Origin: CAVPMN01 sp963706425
GTDB taxonomy: Bacteria; Actinomycetota; Acidimicrobiia; Acidimicrobiales; Acidimicrobilacustridaceae
Length of the DNA: 64,000 bases
Reading direction: 5' to 3'
Assembly: GCA_963706425.1 (NCBI GenBank)
Contig: CAVPMN010000020.1
Span: 1,550,001 to 1,614,000, forward strand
Shown in pieces: positions 1 to 10,647 of this stretch. The notes under the pieces were generated by a model. It did not search any database. It saw only the letters and a list, made by a program, of their open reading frames with translations, and was not told where the DNA came from. Position 1 is the first letter of the stretch. Each line of letters starts with the position of its first letter. The position numbers and the translations under genes were made by a program.

Positions 1-8
1 GAGGCGGC

Positions 9-1886
9 TCAGACCGGCCGGCGGGTGTTCCCGAGCCAGCTCTCGTAGAGCGCCGCGTAGCGGCCACCAGCGGCCACCAGCTCGGCGTGGGTGCCTCGCT
101 CGATGATGCGGCCGTGGTCGAAGACGAGCACCAGATCAGCCGCCTCGGCCGTCGACAGCCGGTGAGCGACACTCACCGTCGTGCGACCCTCGGCCAGGCG
201 GGCCAGGGCGCCGCTGAGGGCACGATCGGTCTCGGGATCGACCGCGGAGGTGGCTTCGTCGAGGATGAGCAGGCCCGGGTTGGCGAGCGAGGCTCGAGCC
301 AGGGCGACGAGCTGGCGTTCGCCGACGCTCAGGTTCTCGCCCCTCTCGCCGACCTCGGTGTCGAGCCCGTCGGACAGCCTGGGCAACCACGACTCGAGCC
401 CGAGCCGCGAGAACGCGTCGCGCACATCGGCGTCGGAGCCGTCCAGGCGACCCATACGCACGTTGTCGGCAACCGTGCCGTCGAACAGGAAGCCGTCCTG
501 GGGCACGAGACGCACCGCCTCGTGGCGCGAGGCGGGCGCCATCTCACGCAGGTCGACACCGTCGAAGAGGATGCGGCCAGCCGTGGGATCGGCCAGCCGG
601 CACAGCAACTTGGCGAACGTGGTCTTGCCCGAGCCGGTCTCGCCCACGACCGCGATGTGCGCACCGGCGGGGAGCACCACGGCGACATCACGAAGGACCC
701 GCCCGCCCTCGCGATAGGAGAAATCGAGGTGGTCGACGGTGATCTCGACAGGACCGGATGGCAACGTGACGCCCGGATCCGGCTCGGGCACATCGACGGG
801 CATGTCGAGCACGTCGAGCACCTTGCGCCAGCCCGAGAGGGCGGTCTGGGTCTGGTCGAGGATCTCGCCCAGCTCGGCGATCGGTCCCAGGATCAGGTTC
901 ACCAGGAACAGGCAGGCGACCAGGCTGCCGACGTTGAGACCCCACGAGGGCCCGTACCACGCCCCGGCGAACACCACGACGGCCAGCGCCAGGCCCCCGA
1001 AGATGTCACCCAACGGGAACATCAGGGCGAAGAACCGGGCCGCTTTCACCTCGGACTGGTACTGCCGCTCGATGGCGTCGCTCAGCCGGCGGCGGCTGCG
1101 CCGGGTGATGCCATAGGCCCGCACGATGCCGGCACCCATGATGCTCTCGGAGATCTCCGACATGGTCTCGCCGACCCTGGTGCGCACGGTGTCGTAGGCG
1201 CGCAGCTGTCGGCGCTGCAGTGCACGCATCAGCGGCAGCATCGGAGCGAACACGAGTGCAGTCAGCAGCGCGAGCTGCCACGAGTAGACCGCCATCACGA
1301 TGAGCACACCGACGATCACGATGGAGTTGACGATCCAGGCGATGCCGCCCCACTGGGCGAACCGGGCGATGGTCTCGATGTCGCTGGTGACCCGTGCCGT
1401 GAGCACGCCCCGCTTGGCTTCGTTGTGATCGGCCACCGAGAGGTGATGCACGTGGGCGAAGGCCCGCACGCGCAGGTTGCGCAGCATCGACTCAGCCGCC
1501 TCGACCAGCCGGATGTAGGTGATGCGTGACACGAACGCCACCCCCACCACGATCACGAGGGTCAGGGCGCAGGCGCTGAGGACGAAACCCGGCCGGAAGC
1601 CGTCGTCGCCGGTGATGCCCTTGTCGAGGATCTGCTGGATCAGAACCGGCACGGCGATGCGCCCGGCGGCCCCGACGAGCGCCATGAGCACCGTGAACTG
1701 GAGCCCCTTGCGCAGCTCCGGGCTGGCCGCCAGGCCCCGGCGGAGCACCTCGAACGCGCCCCCGACCGGCGTGACGACCGGGCCGTGCACGTGGCCTTCC
1801 AGGTCGTCGTAGAGCCCGGCCTGGGTGCGATCGCGACCGGCGTCGGGCTCGTCGCGCTCGTCGCGCTCTTCGTAGGTCGCCGTCAC
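9..1886 (-). CDS. ABC exporter half-transporter, subunit A
   Basis: 625-residue membrane ABC half-transporter: transmembrane domain over about residues 60-340, nucleotide-binding domain from about 385. Walker A is GETGSGKTT (near 415), Walker B LLILDEATSAVD with the catalytic Glu, H-loop SVAHRLS. The ABC signature is degenerate, LSVGE instead of LSGGQ. It starts within the last codons of subunit B (4-nt overlap), so the pair is one transcript and probably a heterodimer. Its intact Walker B would pair with the intact LSGGQ of subunit B to form the working ATPase site. Substrate unknown; lipid, peptide or drug export is typical of the class. Confidence 0.9.
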   Translation of the reverse strand: MTATYEERDERDEPDAGRDRTQAGLYDDLEGHVHGPVVTPVGGAFEVLRRGLAASPELRKGLQFTVLMALVGAAGRIAVPVLIQQILDKGITGDDGFRPGFVLSACALTLVIVVGVAFVSRITYIRLVEAAESMLRNLRVRAFAHVHHLSVADHNEAKRGVLTARVTSDIETIARFAQWGGIAWIVNSIVIVGVLIVMAVYSWQLALLTALVFAPMLPLMRALQRRQLRAYDTVRTRVGETMSEISESIMGAGIVRAYGITRRSRRRLSDAIERQYQSEVKAARFFALMFPLGDIFGGLALAVVVFAGAWYGPSWGLNVGSLVACLFLVNLILGPIAELGEILDQTQTALSGWRKVLDVLDMPVDVPEPDPGVTLPSGPVEITVDHLDFSYREGGRVLRDVAVVLPAGAHIAVVGETGSGKTTFAKLLCRLADPTAGRILFDGVDLREMAPASRHEAVRLVPQDGFLFDGTVADNVRMGRLDGSDADVRDAFSRLGLESWLPRLSDGLDTEVGERGENLSVGERQLVALARASLANPGLLILDEATSAVDPETDRALSGALARLAEGRTTVSVAHRLSTAEAADLVLVFDHGRIIERGTHAELVAAGGRYAALYESWLGNTRRPV

Positions 1887-3669
1887 GGTTCTCGCCCCGA
1901 CTCGTAGGCGCGCACGATCGCCGAGTAGGCAGGGAGGGCGAGCAGGTCACGGTGCTTGCCGATGCCCGCGACCCTGCCGTGCTCGAGGAACACCACGCGG
2001 TCCGCGAGCAGGATCGTCGAGACCCGATGCGCGACCACCAGGGTGGTCATGTCGAGCGATCGCCGGAGCCCGTCGAGGATGTCGGCTTCGACGACAGGGT
2101 CGACCGCCGAGGTGGCGTCGTCGAGCACGAGCACCCGGGGTCGGCGCAGGAGGGCGCGACCGAGGGCGACTCGCTGGCGCTGACCGCCCGACAGCGTGAC
2201 GCCGCGTTCGCCCACGACGGTGTCGTAGCCCTGCGGGAGTGCGCGGATGAAGTCATCGGCGCACGCGATGCGAGCGGCTTCGCTCACCTCGGCGTCGGTC
2301 ACGTCGGCACCGAGCGCGATGTTCTCGCGCACCGTGTCGGCGAAAAGGAAGGTCTCCTGGAAGACCAGCGCCACCGCGTGGCGGACCTGGTCGAGGTCTG
2401 CGTTGCGCAGATCGACCCCGCCGACACGCACGGAGCCACTCGAGGGGTCGGCCATGCGCACGAGCAGCTCACACAAGGTGGTCTTGCCCGCTCCGGTGGA
2501 GCCGACGATGGCGACGATCTCGCCGGGATCAACGGCGAGTGACACGTCGCTCAACACGGAGAACCCGTCGTAGTCGAACGACACGTGCTCGTAGACGACG
2601 TCGAGAGGACCATCGGGCAGCGCAGACGCGCGTCGCGACCGTGGCCCGGGGTGCGTCAGGCTCGTCGAGGACCCGGTCGAGGCGGGTGGTGGCGGCGACC
2701 GCTCGCGGCAGTTCCTGGAGGAAGAAGCCGACAACACGCATCGGGAACGCCAGCAGTCCGAACAGCGCCATCGCCTGCACCAGCTCGCCCTCGTCCAGCC
2801 GTCCCTCGCTGATCTGCCAACTTCCGATGAGCAGCAGGACGATGATGCCGATGTTGGGGAGGGCGTCGATCGCCGGCTCGAACGATCGCCGCGGATGCGC
2901 CCGACCCGTACGCGTGCCTGACGGAGACGGTCGGCGGCCCCATCGAGCCGCTCGATCTCGTCGTCGGTGCGGCCGAGGGTCTTCACCACGAGGGCGCCGT
3001 CGAAGCTCTCGTGGGCGATTCGCGAGACGTCGCCCACCCGTTGCTGCACGACCGCGACCGGCTGCTCGACAGCCTGCGTGTAGAACCGGTTGATCAGCGC
3101 CAGGCGGGGAAGAGCAGCAGCGCCACCAGGGTCATCGAGGGGTCGACGAGCAGCAGGCTGATGACCGCGAACACGATGAGCACGAGGACACCGAGGCTGA
3201 ACGGCAGCGCGTTGAGCACCTCGGTGCCGGCGAGGATGTCGGCGTCGGTGTGGGCCAGCAGCTCACCGGTGGGCTTCGCCCGGTGATACGAGAGCGGCAC
3301 CTCGAGATAGCGGTCGGTGACCGCGCGTCGGAGCCGGGCCTGGGTGCGGAAGGTCGTGAGCGCCGCGAAGTAGCGGCGCAGCACGATGGAGCTGGCCCGC
3401 AGGAGGGCGACCAGCATCAGCGCCACCGCGCCGCCGACGGCGAGGTCGCGGGTTATCCCCTCGCCGAAGGCCGGGACGATGACCTCGTTGGTGATGCGGC
3501 CGAGCACGACGGTGGTGCCGACGGCCGCGGCGGCGTAGATGGTGGCCCCCACCAGGCTGATGACGAAGGTCGCCTTCTGCCGGCGCGCGTGGCGCAGCAC
3601 CACCGCCATACCGCGACGGAAGATCCTGCCGCTGGGCGCGGCAGCGTCACCGATCGTGGCGGTCGTCAC
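1883..3669 (-). CDS. ABC exporter half-transporter, subunit B (frameshifted)
   Basis: Partner of subunit A, about 595 residues once three frameshifts are bridged. The N-terminal part reads from 3669 to about 3103 and then stops at LLLFPAWR; restoring one C gives LLLFPALALINRF. A second shift is near 2893 (one base missing in GDRFEPAIDALPN). A third lies between 2600 and 2640 and returns to the first frame. The nucleotide-binding domain is intact: Walker A GSTGAGKTT, signature LSGGQ, Walker B VLVLDDATSAVD. The last has Asp where the catalytic Glu belongs, so this is the degenerate-site subunit of a heterodimeric exporter. The net length defect is one base, which favours sequence error over decay. 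Confidence 0.8.
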
Positions 3670-3678
3670 CGGTTGCCG

Positions 3679-5103
3679 TCAGGCCGGTAGCTGGAGCGAC
3701 TTGATCTCGAGGAACTCATCGAGACCGAAGCTACCCAGCTCACGCCCGTTGCCCGATTGCTTATAGCCACCGAACGGCGCCAGTAGGTTGAACCCACCTT
3801 CGTTGATGTTGACCTGGCCGGTGCGCATGCGCCGGGCGAAGGCCTTGGCCCGCTCGACGTCACCCGACTGCACGCCGCCGGCCAGCCCGTAGATGGTCGA
3901 GTTGGCGATGCGCACCGCGTCGTCCTCGTCGTCGTAGGGCATGATCACCAGCACGGGCCCGAAGATCTCCTCCTGGGCGATGGTCATGTCGGTGGTGACA
4001 TCGGCGAAGATCGTGGGCCGCACGTAGTAGCCGGTGTCGAGGCCCTCGGGCGGCTCGACACCGCCGGTGACCAGCGTGGCGCCCTCGTCGAGGCCCTTCT
4101 GGATGTAGCCGCGGACCCTGTCGCGCTGGGTGGCCGACACCAACGGGCCGAGCTGAGCAGCGCTGTCGGACGGCCCGAGCGTGACGCTCTCGGCTGCGGC
4201 CTTCGCCAACGCGACCACCTCGTCCTGCTTGTCGCGGGGCACGAGCATCCGTGTGAGGGCGCTGCACGTCTGGCCGGAGTTGAGGTAGCAGCCGAAGATG
4301 ACCCCCGGCGCCACGCAAGCCTCGAGGTTGGCGTCGTCGAGGATGACGTTGGCCGACTTGCCCCCGAGCTCGAGGTGGACCCGCTTGACGGTCTGCGCGC
4401 CCAGCTCGGTGACCCGCTTGCCCGCCCGGGTGGAGCCGGTGAACGACACCATGTCGACGTCGGGATGCGATGCGATGGCTTCACCCACCACCGGGCCGGT
4501 GCCGGTGACCAGGTTGAAGACGCCGGCCGGCAGCCCGGCCGAGTCGATGACCTCGGCGAGGATGAACGCGTTGAGCGGGGTGACCTCGCTCGGCTTCAGC
4601 ACGACCGTGCAGCCGGCCGCCAGCGCGGGAGCGACCTTGGCGATGATCTGGTGCAGCGGATAGTTCCAGGGCGTGATGGCGCCGACGACACCGACGGGCT
4701 CGCGGACCACGAGCGAGTTGCCCACCTGCTCTTCGAACTCGAAGTCGTCGAGGATCTGCCGGTAGTTGGCCATGTTGGCCACCGGCAGACCGGCCTGGAT
4801 CATGGTGGCGAACATGGCGGGCATGCCGAGCTCTTCGGCGATGGTGGCGCCGATCTCGTCGGTGCGGGCCGCCAGCCCCTCGGCGATGGCCTGGATGTAC
4901 TTGCCCCGTTCGTCCTTGGACGTGTGACCCCACGACTCGAACGCGGCCTTGGCAGCAGCGACCGCACGATCGACATCGGCAGGGGTCCCCTCGGGGATAC
5001 GCCCACAGACCTGCTCGGTCGACGGGTTCGTGACCTCGATGGTGCCGGCACCTGCCGGTGCCACCCACGCACCGTCGATGTAGAGCTTGTCGTACTCCCT
5101 CAC
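3679..5103 (-). CDS. NAD(P)-dependent aldehyde dehydrogenase
   Basis: Cytosolic aldehyde dehydrogenase that oxidises an aldehyde to the acid. 474 residues, full family length. Conserved features are the cofactor-binding FTGSTRAGK, the general-base Glu in LELGGKSANV, the nucleophilic Cys in SGQTCSALTR, and the C-terminal GGYKQSGNGRELG. I chose the GTG at 5103 because AAGGGGGA lies at ideal spacing in front of it and the protein then begins MREYDKLYIDG, as the family usually does. A longer ORF to 5163 is open but adds unconserved residues. It ends 9 nt before the ABC pair, so co-transcription is possible. Substrate cannot be told from sequence. Confidence 0.9.
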   Translation of the reverse strand: MREYDKLYIDGAWVAPAGAGTIEVTNPSTEQVCGRIPEGTPADVDRAVAAAKAAFESWGHTSKDERGKYIQAIAEGLAARTDEIGATIAEELGMPAMFATMIQAGLPVANMANYRQILDDFEFEEQVGNSLVVREPVGVVGAITPWNYPLHQIIAKVAPALAAGCTVVLKPSEVTPLNAFILAEVIDSAGLPAGVFNLVTGTGPVVGEAIASHPDVDMVSFTGSTRAGKRVTELGAQTVKRVHLELGGKSANVILDDANLEACVAPGVIFGCYLNSGQTCSALTRMLVPRDKQDEVVALAKAAAESVTLGPSDSAAQLGPLVSATQRDRVRGYIQKGLDEGATLVTGGVEPPEGLDTGYYVRPTIFADVTTDMTIAQEEIFGPVLVIMPYDDEDDAVRIANSTIYGLAGGVQSGDVERAKAFARRMRTGQVNINEGGFNLLAPFGGYKQSGNGRELGSFGLDEFLEIKSLQLPA

Positions 5104-5205
5104 GAGAATCCCCCTTGATCCGAACGATTGCGGTTCGACGCTATCGGCTTGGTCCGGCGACACCTCAACCGGCTCGCCCGCCGACCCGGCCCGCCTCGGG
5201 TGCCC

Positions 5206-6402
<1,197 letters not shown>

Positions 6403-6409
6403 GCCGGGA

Positions 6410-6438
6410 AGGCTAGTGGTGAGACAAGTTCAAGACAA
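6410..6438 (-). promoter_or_regulatory. candidate leaderless promoter of icd
   Basis: On the minus strand: -35 TTGTCT (6433-6438), 17-nt spacer, -10 TAGCCT (6410-6415), then 7 nt to the icd ATG at 6402. Transcription would start at or next to the start codon. The promoter overlaps the last codons of metF, so icd need not depend on read-through. Confidence 0.6.
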
Positions 6439-7317
6439 GTGCTCGTCGACGTCGGTTTCTCGGGGCCCGAGGCCCAGGTTGGCGTAGATGTCGCGCGTCG
6501 CCGTCGATCGGTTGAGCGTGTAGAAGTGCAGGCCGGGAACCCCTTCGGCGAGCAGCTGAGCGGCCAGCTCGGTGGCGATCTCGACCCCGATGCGCCGCAC
6601 GGCCGCGGGATCGTCGGCCACGGCCTCGAAGCGCTGCGCCAGGTGGGGTGGGAACTCGGCGCCGGCCAACTGCGCGAACCGGGCCACCTGCTTGGCGTTG
6701 GTGACCGGGATGATGCCGGGGATCACCGGGGTGGTGTTGCCCAGGGCGTCGAGCTCGTCGATCATGCGGAGATAGGGCTCGACCTCGAAGAAGAACTGGG
6801 TGATGCCGAAGTCGGCGAGAGCCAGCTTGGCGGCCAGATGGCGGCGATCGCTCTCGCGGTCGGGCGAACGGGGATGGAGCTCAGGGTGCGCGGCCACGCC
6901 GATCGAGAAATCGTCGTGCTCCTGGATCAGCTCGACCAGCTCGGAGGCATAGGTGAGATCGGTGGCGTAGTCGTCGACGCCGGTGGGCGGGTCGCCCGCG
7001 AGGGCCAGCAGGTTCTGCACACCGGCCTGCTGATATTCGGCGACGATCTCCGAGAGCTGGGCGCGGGTGTGGGCGATGCACGTGAGGTGTGCCATCGCGG
7101 TGAGCGAGGTATCGCGCTCGATGTGGACCACGATGTCGCGGGTGCGATCGCGGGTCGATCCGCCCGCGCCATAGGTGACCGAGACGAACGACGGCTCGAG
7201 CGGTGCGAGCTCACCGATCGTCTTCTCGAGCTCGCGCGCCGCTTCGTCGGTCTTGGGCGGGAAGAACTCGAACGAGAACGTCGGGCCCTGCGCGAGCAGG
7301 TCGCGGATGTGCGTCAC
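6430..7317 (-). CDS. metF: methylenetetrahydrofolate reductase
   Basis: Reduces 5,10-methylene-THF to 5-methyl-THF for methionine synthesis, with FAD in a TIM barrel. 295 residues, normal length. N-terminal FEFFPPKTDE, the motif SVTYGAGGSTRDRT, and the NLLALAGDPP and FFFEVEPYLRM segments all match the family. Start is GTG at 7317 without an SD; TACCCT (7326-7331) lies 8 nt upstream, suggesting a leaderless or nearly leaderless mRNA. folD lies about 0.9 kb upstream, so two C1-folate genes are close together. Confidence 0.93.
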   Translation of the reverse strand: MTHIRDLLAQGPTFSFEFFPPKTDEAARELEKTIGELAPLEPSFVSVTYGAGGSTRDRTRDIVVHIERDTSLTAMAHLTCIAHTRAQLSEIVAEYQQAGVQNLLALAGDPPTGVDDYATDLTYASELVELIQEHDDFSIGVAAHPELHPRSPDRESDRRHLAAKLALADFGITQFFFEVEPYLRMIDELDALGNTTPVIPGIIPVTNAKQVARFAQLAGAEFPPHLAQRFEAVADDPAAVRRIGVEIATELAAQLLAEGVPGLHFYTLNRSTATRDIYANLGLGPRETDVDEHLS

Positions 7318-7325
7318 GGCAACAA

Positions 7326-7331
7326 AGGGTA
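7326..7331 (-). promoter_or_regulatory. -10 box (TACCCT) of metF
   Basis: Matches the TANNNT consensus and lies 8 nt before the GTG of metF, which lacks a Shine-Dalgarno. No clear -35 was identified. Confidence 0.4.
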
Positions 7332-7336
7332 GACCG

Positions 7337-8182
7337 TCAGCCCACCTTGCGACGCAGCATTGTCTGGGTCGAGGTGGCCACCAGGCGCCCGCCCGACCAG
7401 AGGTCGGTCTCCGTGTAGACGTGGCCCTGTCCGAGCCAGCGGGCCTTGATGTCCGACAGGATCCACTCGTCGGTGATCGGCTCGAGGAAGCTGATCGACA
7501 GGTCGAGCGATAGGAAGAACATGGGCGGGTCGCCGGGCTGGCCGCGCACCCATACCGCCGGGCCGGGCAGATCGGCGAACGGCAACAGTGCGATGGGATC
7601 GACCCCGCCCTCGGCCAGCGCGGGGGTCATCAGATAGCGGTTCCACCGCGTGTGGCGGGCCGGTTGGCCTGGTGTCCAGCCCGGGGCCCACGGGAGCACG
7701 CCCACGACCGACCGCACGTCGAGGTGGTCGAACAGGGGCGGCACCGGCAGCGGGCCTGCCCCCTCGAGCGGCGCTTCGGAGGTCGCGGCGTCGGGCCCGA
7801 CGACATCGGGCGGCGTGGCGTCCAGCCACTCGATCGACTCGAGCCCGGCGGTGAACACCACGGTGAGGTCGATGGCCGCGTGCTGCTGTTGGGCGCACGT
7901 GCCCGTGACCCGCACGTGGGCACTGCCTCTTCCCTGCCGGAGAAGGGCCACGTCGAAGTGCAGATCGTTGCTGGGCGGGGCGAGGAACACCGCGTGCGCG
8001 AGCCGCATCTCGAGCTCGGGCCGGGCGAGCGCCTCTCGTGCCGCTCGCAGTCCGGCGGCGACGAGCATGCCGCCGTGCACCCCACCCGGTGTCGACCAGC
8101 CCGGCGGGATGTGGGCGTCGAAACGTCCGTCGATCTCGGTGCTGGCGACGACGGCGGTGGCGTCGGCGAACGAGTGGGACAT
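7337..8182 (-). CDS. acyl-CoA thioesterase-like (double hotdog) protein
   Basis: 281-residue soluble protein with the layout of TesB-like/TE_3 thioesterases: two hotdog halves, the first with WSTPGGVHGGMLVAAGLRAA (about 30-50), the second ending in WLGQGHVYTETDLWSGGRLVATSTQT. That ending is typical of acyl-CoA thioesterases that use Asp/Ser/Thr/Gln residues in the second half. Translation starts at ATG 8182; the reading frame stays open far upstream through folD and purH, but those parts are out-of-frame shadows. Substrate unknown. It lies between folD and metF but has no evident link to folate metabolism. Confidence 0.7.
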   Translation of the reverse strand: MSHSFADATAVVASTEIDGRFDAHIPPGWSTPGGVHGGMLVAAGLRAAREALARPELEMRLAHAVFLAPPSNDLHFDVALLRQGRGSAHVRVTGTCAQQQHAAIDLTVVFTAGLESIEWLDATPPDVVGPDAATSEAPLEGAGPLPVPPLFDHLDVRSVVGVLPWAPGWTPGQPARHTRWNRYLMTPALAEGGVDPIALLPFADLPGPAVWVRGQPGDPPMFFLSLDLSISFLEPITDEWILSDIKARWLGQGHVYTETDLWSGGRLVATSTQTMLRRKVG

Positions 8183-8205
8183 GGTGATGATCAGCGTCCA
8201 GACGA

Positions 8206-9064
8206 TCAGGAGCGACGACGCTCGGCCGCGTCGACGGTGTTCGACAGCAGCATGGCCCGAGTCATCGGTCCGACACCCCCGATCCGCGGCGAGAGCCAGC
8301 CCGCTACCTCGGCAACCTCGTCGGCCACATCCGACAGGAGCTTCTTGCCGTCGAAGCGACACGCCGGCCGCCACCACGACCGCTCCGGGCTTCACCATGT
8401 CGGCCGTGATGAGCGCCGGCGATCCAGCGGCGGCCACGAGGACGTCGGCCTGGCGGGTGTAGGCGGTCAGGTCGGGCACGCCCGTGTGCACCACGGTGAC
8501 GGCCGCGTTGGCGTCGGGCCGCTTCAGCGTGAGCAGGTTGGCCAGCGGGCGGCCGATGGTCATGCCGCGCCCGACGATGACGACGTGGCGGCCGGCGATG
8601 GGGATGTCGTAGTGCTCGAGCAGGCGCTGGATGCCCGCCGGGGTGCACGCGAGCGGCGCCTCGACCCCCTGCACCAGCTTGCCGAGGTTGACCGGATGCA
8701 GCCCGTCGGCGTCCTTGGCCGGGTCGACCTCGAGGAGGGCGGCCTCGTAGTCGAGCCCGGAGGGAAAGGGGTATTGCACGATGTAGGCGTCGACGTCGGG
8801 GTTCGCATTGAAGTGGCGGATGGCGGTGACGACCTCGTCCTGGGTGGCGCCGGCACCGAGGTGGACGTGATGCGATGCCATGCCCAACGACTCGCAGTCG
8901 CGGTGCTTCATCGCCACGTAGTTCGCCGACGGCCCGTCGTCGCCGACGAGCACGGTGCCGAGGCCGGGGCGGATGCCACGATCGAGCAGCGCGTCGATGC
9001 GCTCGCTCAGCCCCGCCTTGATCTGGGCCGCCACCACCTCACCGTCGAGCACCTGCGCCGTCAT
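8206..9064 (-). CDS. folD: methylenetetrahydrofolate dehydrogenase/cyclohydrolase (frameshifted)
   Basis: Bifunctional folate enzyme interconverting 5,10-methylene-THF and 10-formyl-THF. Catalytic YVAMKHRDCESLG (Tyr/Lys), VQYPFPSG (VQLPLP-type), DADGLHPVNLGKL and the NADP-binding VIVGRGMTIGRPLANLL are all present. The frame breaks at about 8358-8361, after VVVAAGVS; the next frame continues with FDGKKLLSDV and the conserved GGVGPMTRAMLLSNT to a TGA at 8206. The locus is 859 bp, one base over a multiple of three, so a single inserted base explains it. The enzyme is usually essential, so I treat this as sequence error. Confidence 0.85.
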
Positions 9065-9071
9065 GGATTCG

Positions 9072-9077
9072 ACCCTA
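9072..9077 (-). promoter_or_regulatory. -10 box (TAGGGT) of folD
   Basis: TAGGGT lies 7 nt before the folD ATG at 9064, which has no Shine-Dalgarno. This is the arrangement expected for a leaderless mRNA. The -35 region is weak. Confidence 0.4.
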
Positions 9078-9129
9078 GACGCTCTCCCACACTCGTTCTG
9101 ACGTCCGCCGACACGTCGAGACGGGATCG

Positions 9130-10647
9130 CTAGTGGCGGAAGTGGCGCTCGCCGGTGAACACCATCGCCAGGCCGTGCTCGTCGGCGGCGGCGATCACCT
9201 CTTCGTCGCGGATCGATCCGCCCGGCTGGATCACACAGGCGGCGCCGGCCTCGACCGCCCCGTCGAGGCCGTCGGGGAACGGGAAGAAGGCGTCGCTGGC
9301 ATAGGCGCCCCCGCGGGCCCGGCCGGCGGCCTTCTCCCCCGCCAGCCGTCCGGCATCGCGACGGTTCTGCTGGCCGCAGCCGATGCCCACGGCCTGGCCG
9401 TCGTTGACGAGCACGATCGCGTTCGACGTGACCTTGGCGACCACCCGCCAGGCCAGCTCGAGATCGGCCCACTGCTGCTCGGTGGGCACCGCCTTGGTGA
9501 CCACCTCCCACGACGAGCGGTCGACACCGACCACATCGGGCGTCTGCACGAGGAAGCCACCGTCGATGGGGCGAAGGCCGAGCGGCAGAGGGCCGGGTGG
9601 CTGGGCCTCGAGCACCCGCAGGTTTCGCTTCTCCAACAGGCGGACGAGCGCGTCGTCGTCGAAGGCAGGCGCGATGAGCACCTCGGTGAAGACCGGCCCC
9701 AACGCCTCGGCCATCTCGACGGTGACCGGCCGGTTCACCGCGACGATGCCACCGAACGCAGAGACCGGGTCGCACTCGTGGGCCCGCTGGTAGGCCGCGG
9801 TGATGTCGTCAGCCACCGCCACGCCACACGGATTCGCGTGCTTGATCACCACCGCCGCGGGGCCGTCCCCGAGCGAGTGGGCCAACCGCCACGCCGCATC
9901 GGCGTCGAAGACGTTGAGGTAGGACATCTCCTTGCCGCCGTGCTGAACGGCCGTGTCCCACCAGCCGCTGTGGCCTGCGGTCGCGTAGCGGGCGCCAACC
10001 TGGTGGGGGTTCTCGCCGTAACGCAGCACCGAGCGCCGCTCGAGCGAGAGGTCGATGCTCGCCGGCAGCTCGGCGGGCTCGTCAACTTCGACAGACGAGG
10101 TGCCCGCTGCGAGCCACGCCACGATCTGGGCGTCGTAGGCCGCGGTGGTGCGGAACGCGGCAAGAGCGAGCGCCCGCCTCGTGTCGTCGGAGAGCGACCC
10201 GTGGGCCCGAAGCTCACTCAACACCAGCTCGTACTGGCCGGCGTCGGTGACCACACCCACGCGGGCGTGGTTCTTCGCCGCCGCCCGGATCATGGCCGGA
10301 CCGCCGATGTCGATCAGCTCGATCGACGGGTCGGAGGAGAACGGGTAGAGGTTCGAGACCACCAGGTCGATGGCCTCGATGCCGTACTCGTCCATGTCGG
10401 CGAGGTGTGACTCATCGGCGGTGTCGGCGAGCAGACCCCCGTGCACCTTCGGGTGCAACGTCACCACACGGTGGCCGAGGATGGCCGGCACGCCCGTGAG
10501 CTCGGCCACGTCGGTGACCGGTATGCCGGCCTCGGCGATCGCCTTGGCCGTGCCGCCACTCGACACCAGATCGACCTGGAGGTCGTGCAGTGCCTTGGCG
10601 AACTCGACGATGCCGGTCTTGTCGTAGACGGACAGCAATGCCCTCAC
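9130..10647 (-). CDS. purH: bifunctional AICAR transformylase / IMP cyclohydrolase
   Basis: Last two steps of IMP synthesis. 505 residues. The N-terminal MGS-like cyclohydrolase domain begins RALLSVYDKTGIVEFA; the transformylase domain carries YGENPHQ and the catalytic Lys-His in VIKHANPCGVAV, and ends SDAFFPFPDGLDG...QPGGSIRDEE...TGERHFRH. Start GTG at 10647 overlaps the purN stop (GTGA), giving a translationally coupled purN-purH pair. The uninterrupted frame upstream of 10647 is a shadow over purN. Confidence 0.96.
   Translation of the reverse strand: MRALLSVYDKTGIVEFAKALHDLQVDLVSSGGTAKAIAEAGIPVTDVAELTGVPAILGHRVVTLHPKVHGGLLADTADESHLADMDEYGIEAIDLVVSNLYPFSSDPSIELIDIGGPAMIRAAAKNHARVGVVTDAGQYELVLSELRAHGSLSDDTRRALALAAFRTTAAYDAQIVAWLAAGTSSVEVDEPAELPASIDLSLERRSVLRYGENPHQVGARYATAGHSGWWDTAVQHGGKEMSYLNVFDADAAWRLAHSLGDGPAAVVIKHANPCGVAVADDITAAYQRAHECDPVSAFGGIVAVNRPVTVEMAEALGPVFTEVLIAPAFDDDALVRLLEKRNLRVLEAQPPGPLPLGLRPIDGGFLVQTPDVVGVDRSSWEVVTKAVPTEQQWADLELAWRVVAKVTSNAIVLVNDGQAVGIGCGQQNRRDAGRLAGEKAAGRARGGAYASDAFFPFPDGLDGAVEAGAACVIQPGGSIRDEEVIAAADEHGLAMVFTGERHFRH

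Noticed and set aside
87..1529. 480-codon plus-strand ORF opposite ABC subunit A
   Set aside because: Same antisense effect; the sense strand has Walker A, Walker B and H-loop motifs.
4298..4663. 121-codon plus-strand ORF within the aldehyde dehydrogenase
   Set aside because: Antisense shadow; the sense strand holds the catalytic Glu and Cys motifs there.
7337..9775. 812-codon minus-strand ORF suggesting a purH-folD-thioesterase fusion
   Set aside because: The first third is an out-of-frame shadow of purH, the middle is folD up to its frameshift, and the end is the thioesterase with its own ATG. The continuity is an artefact of the folD indel.
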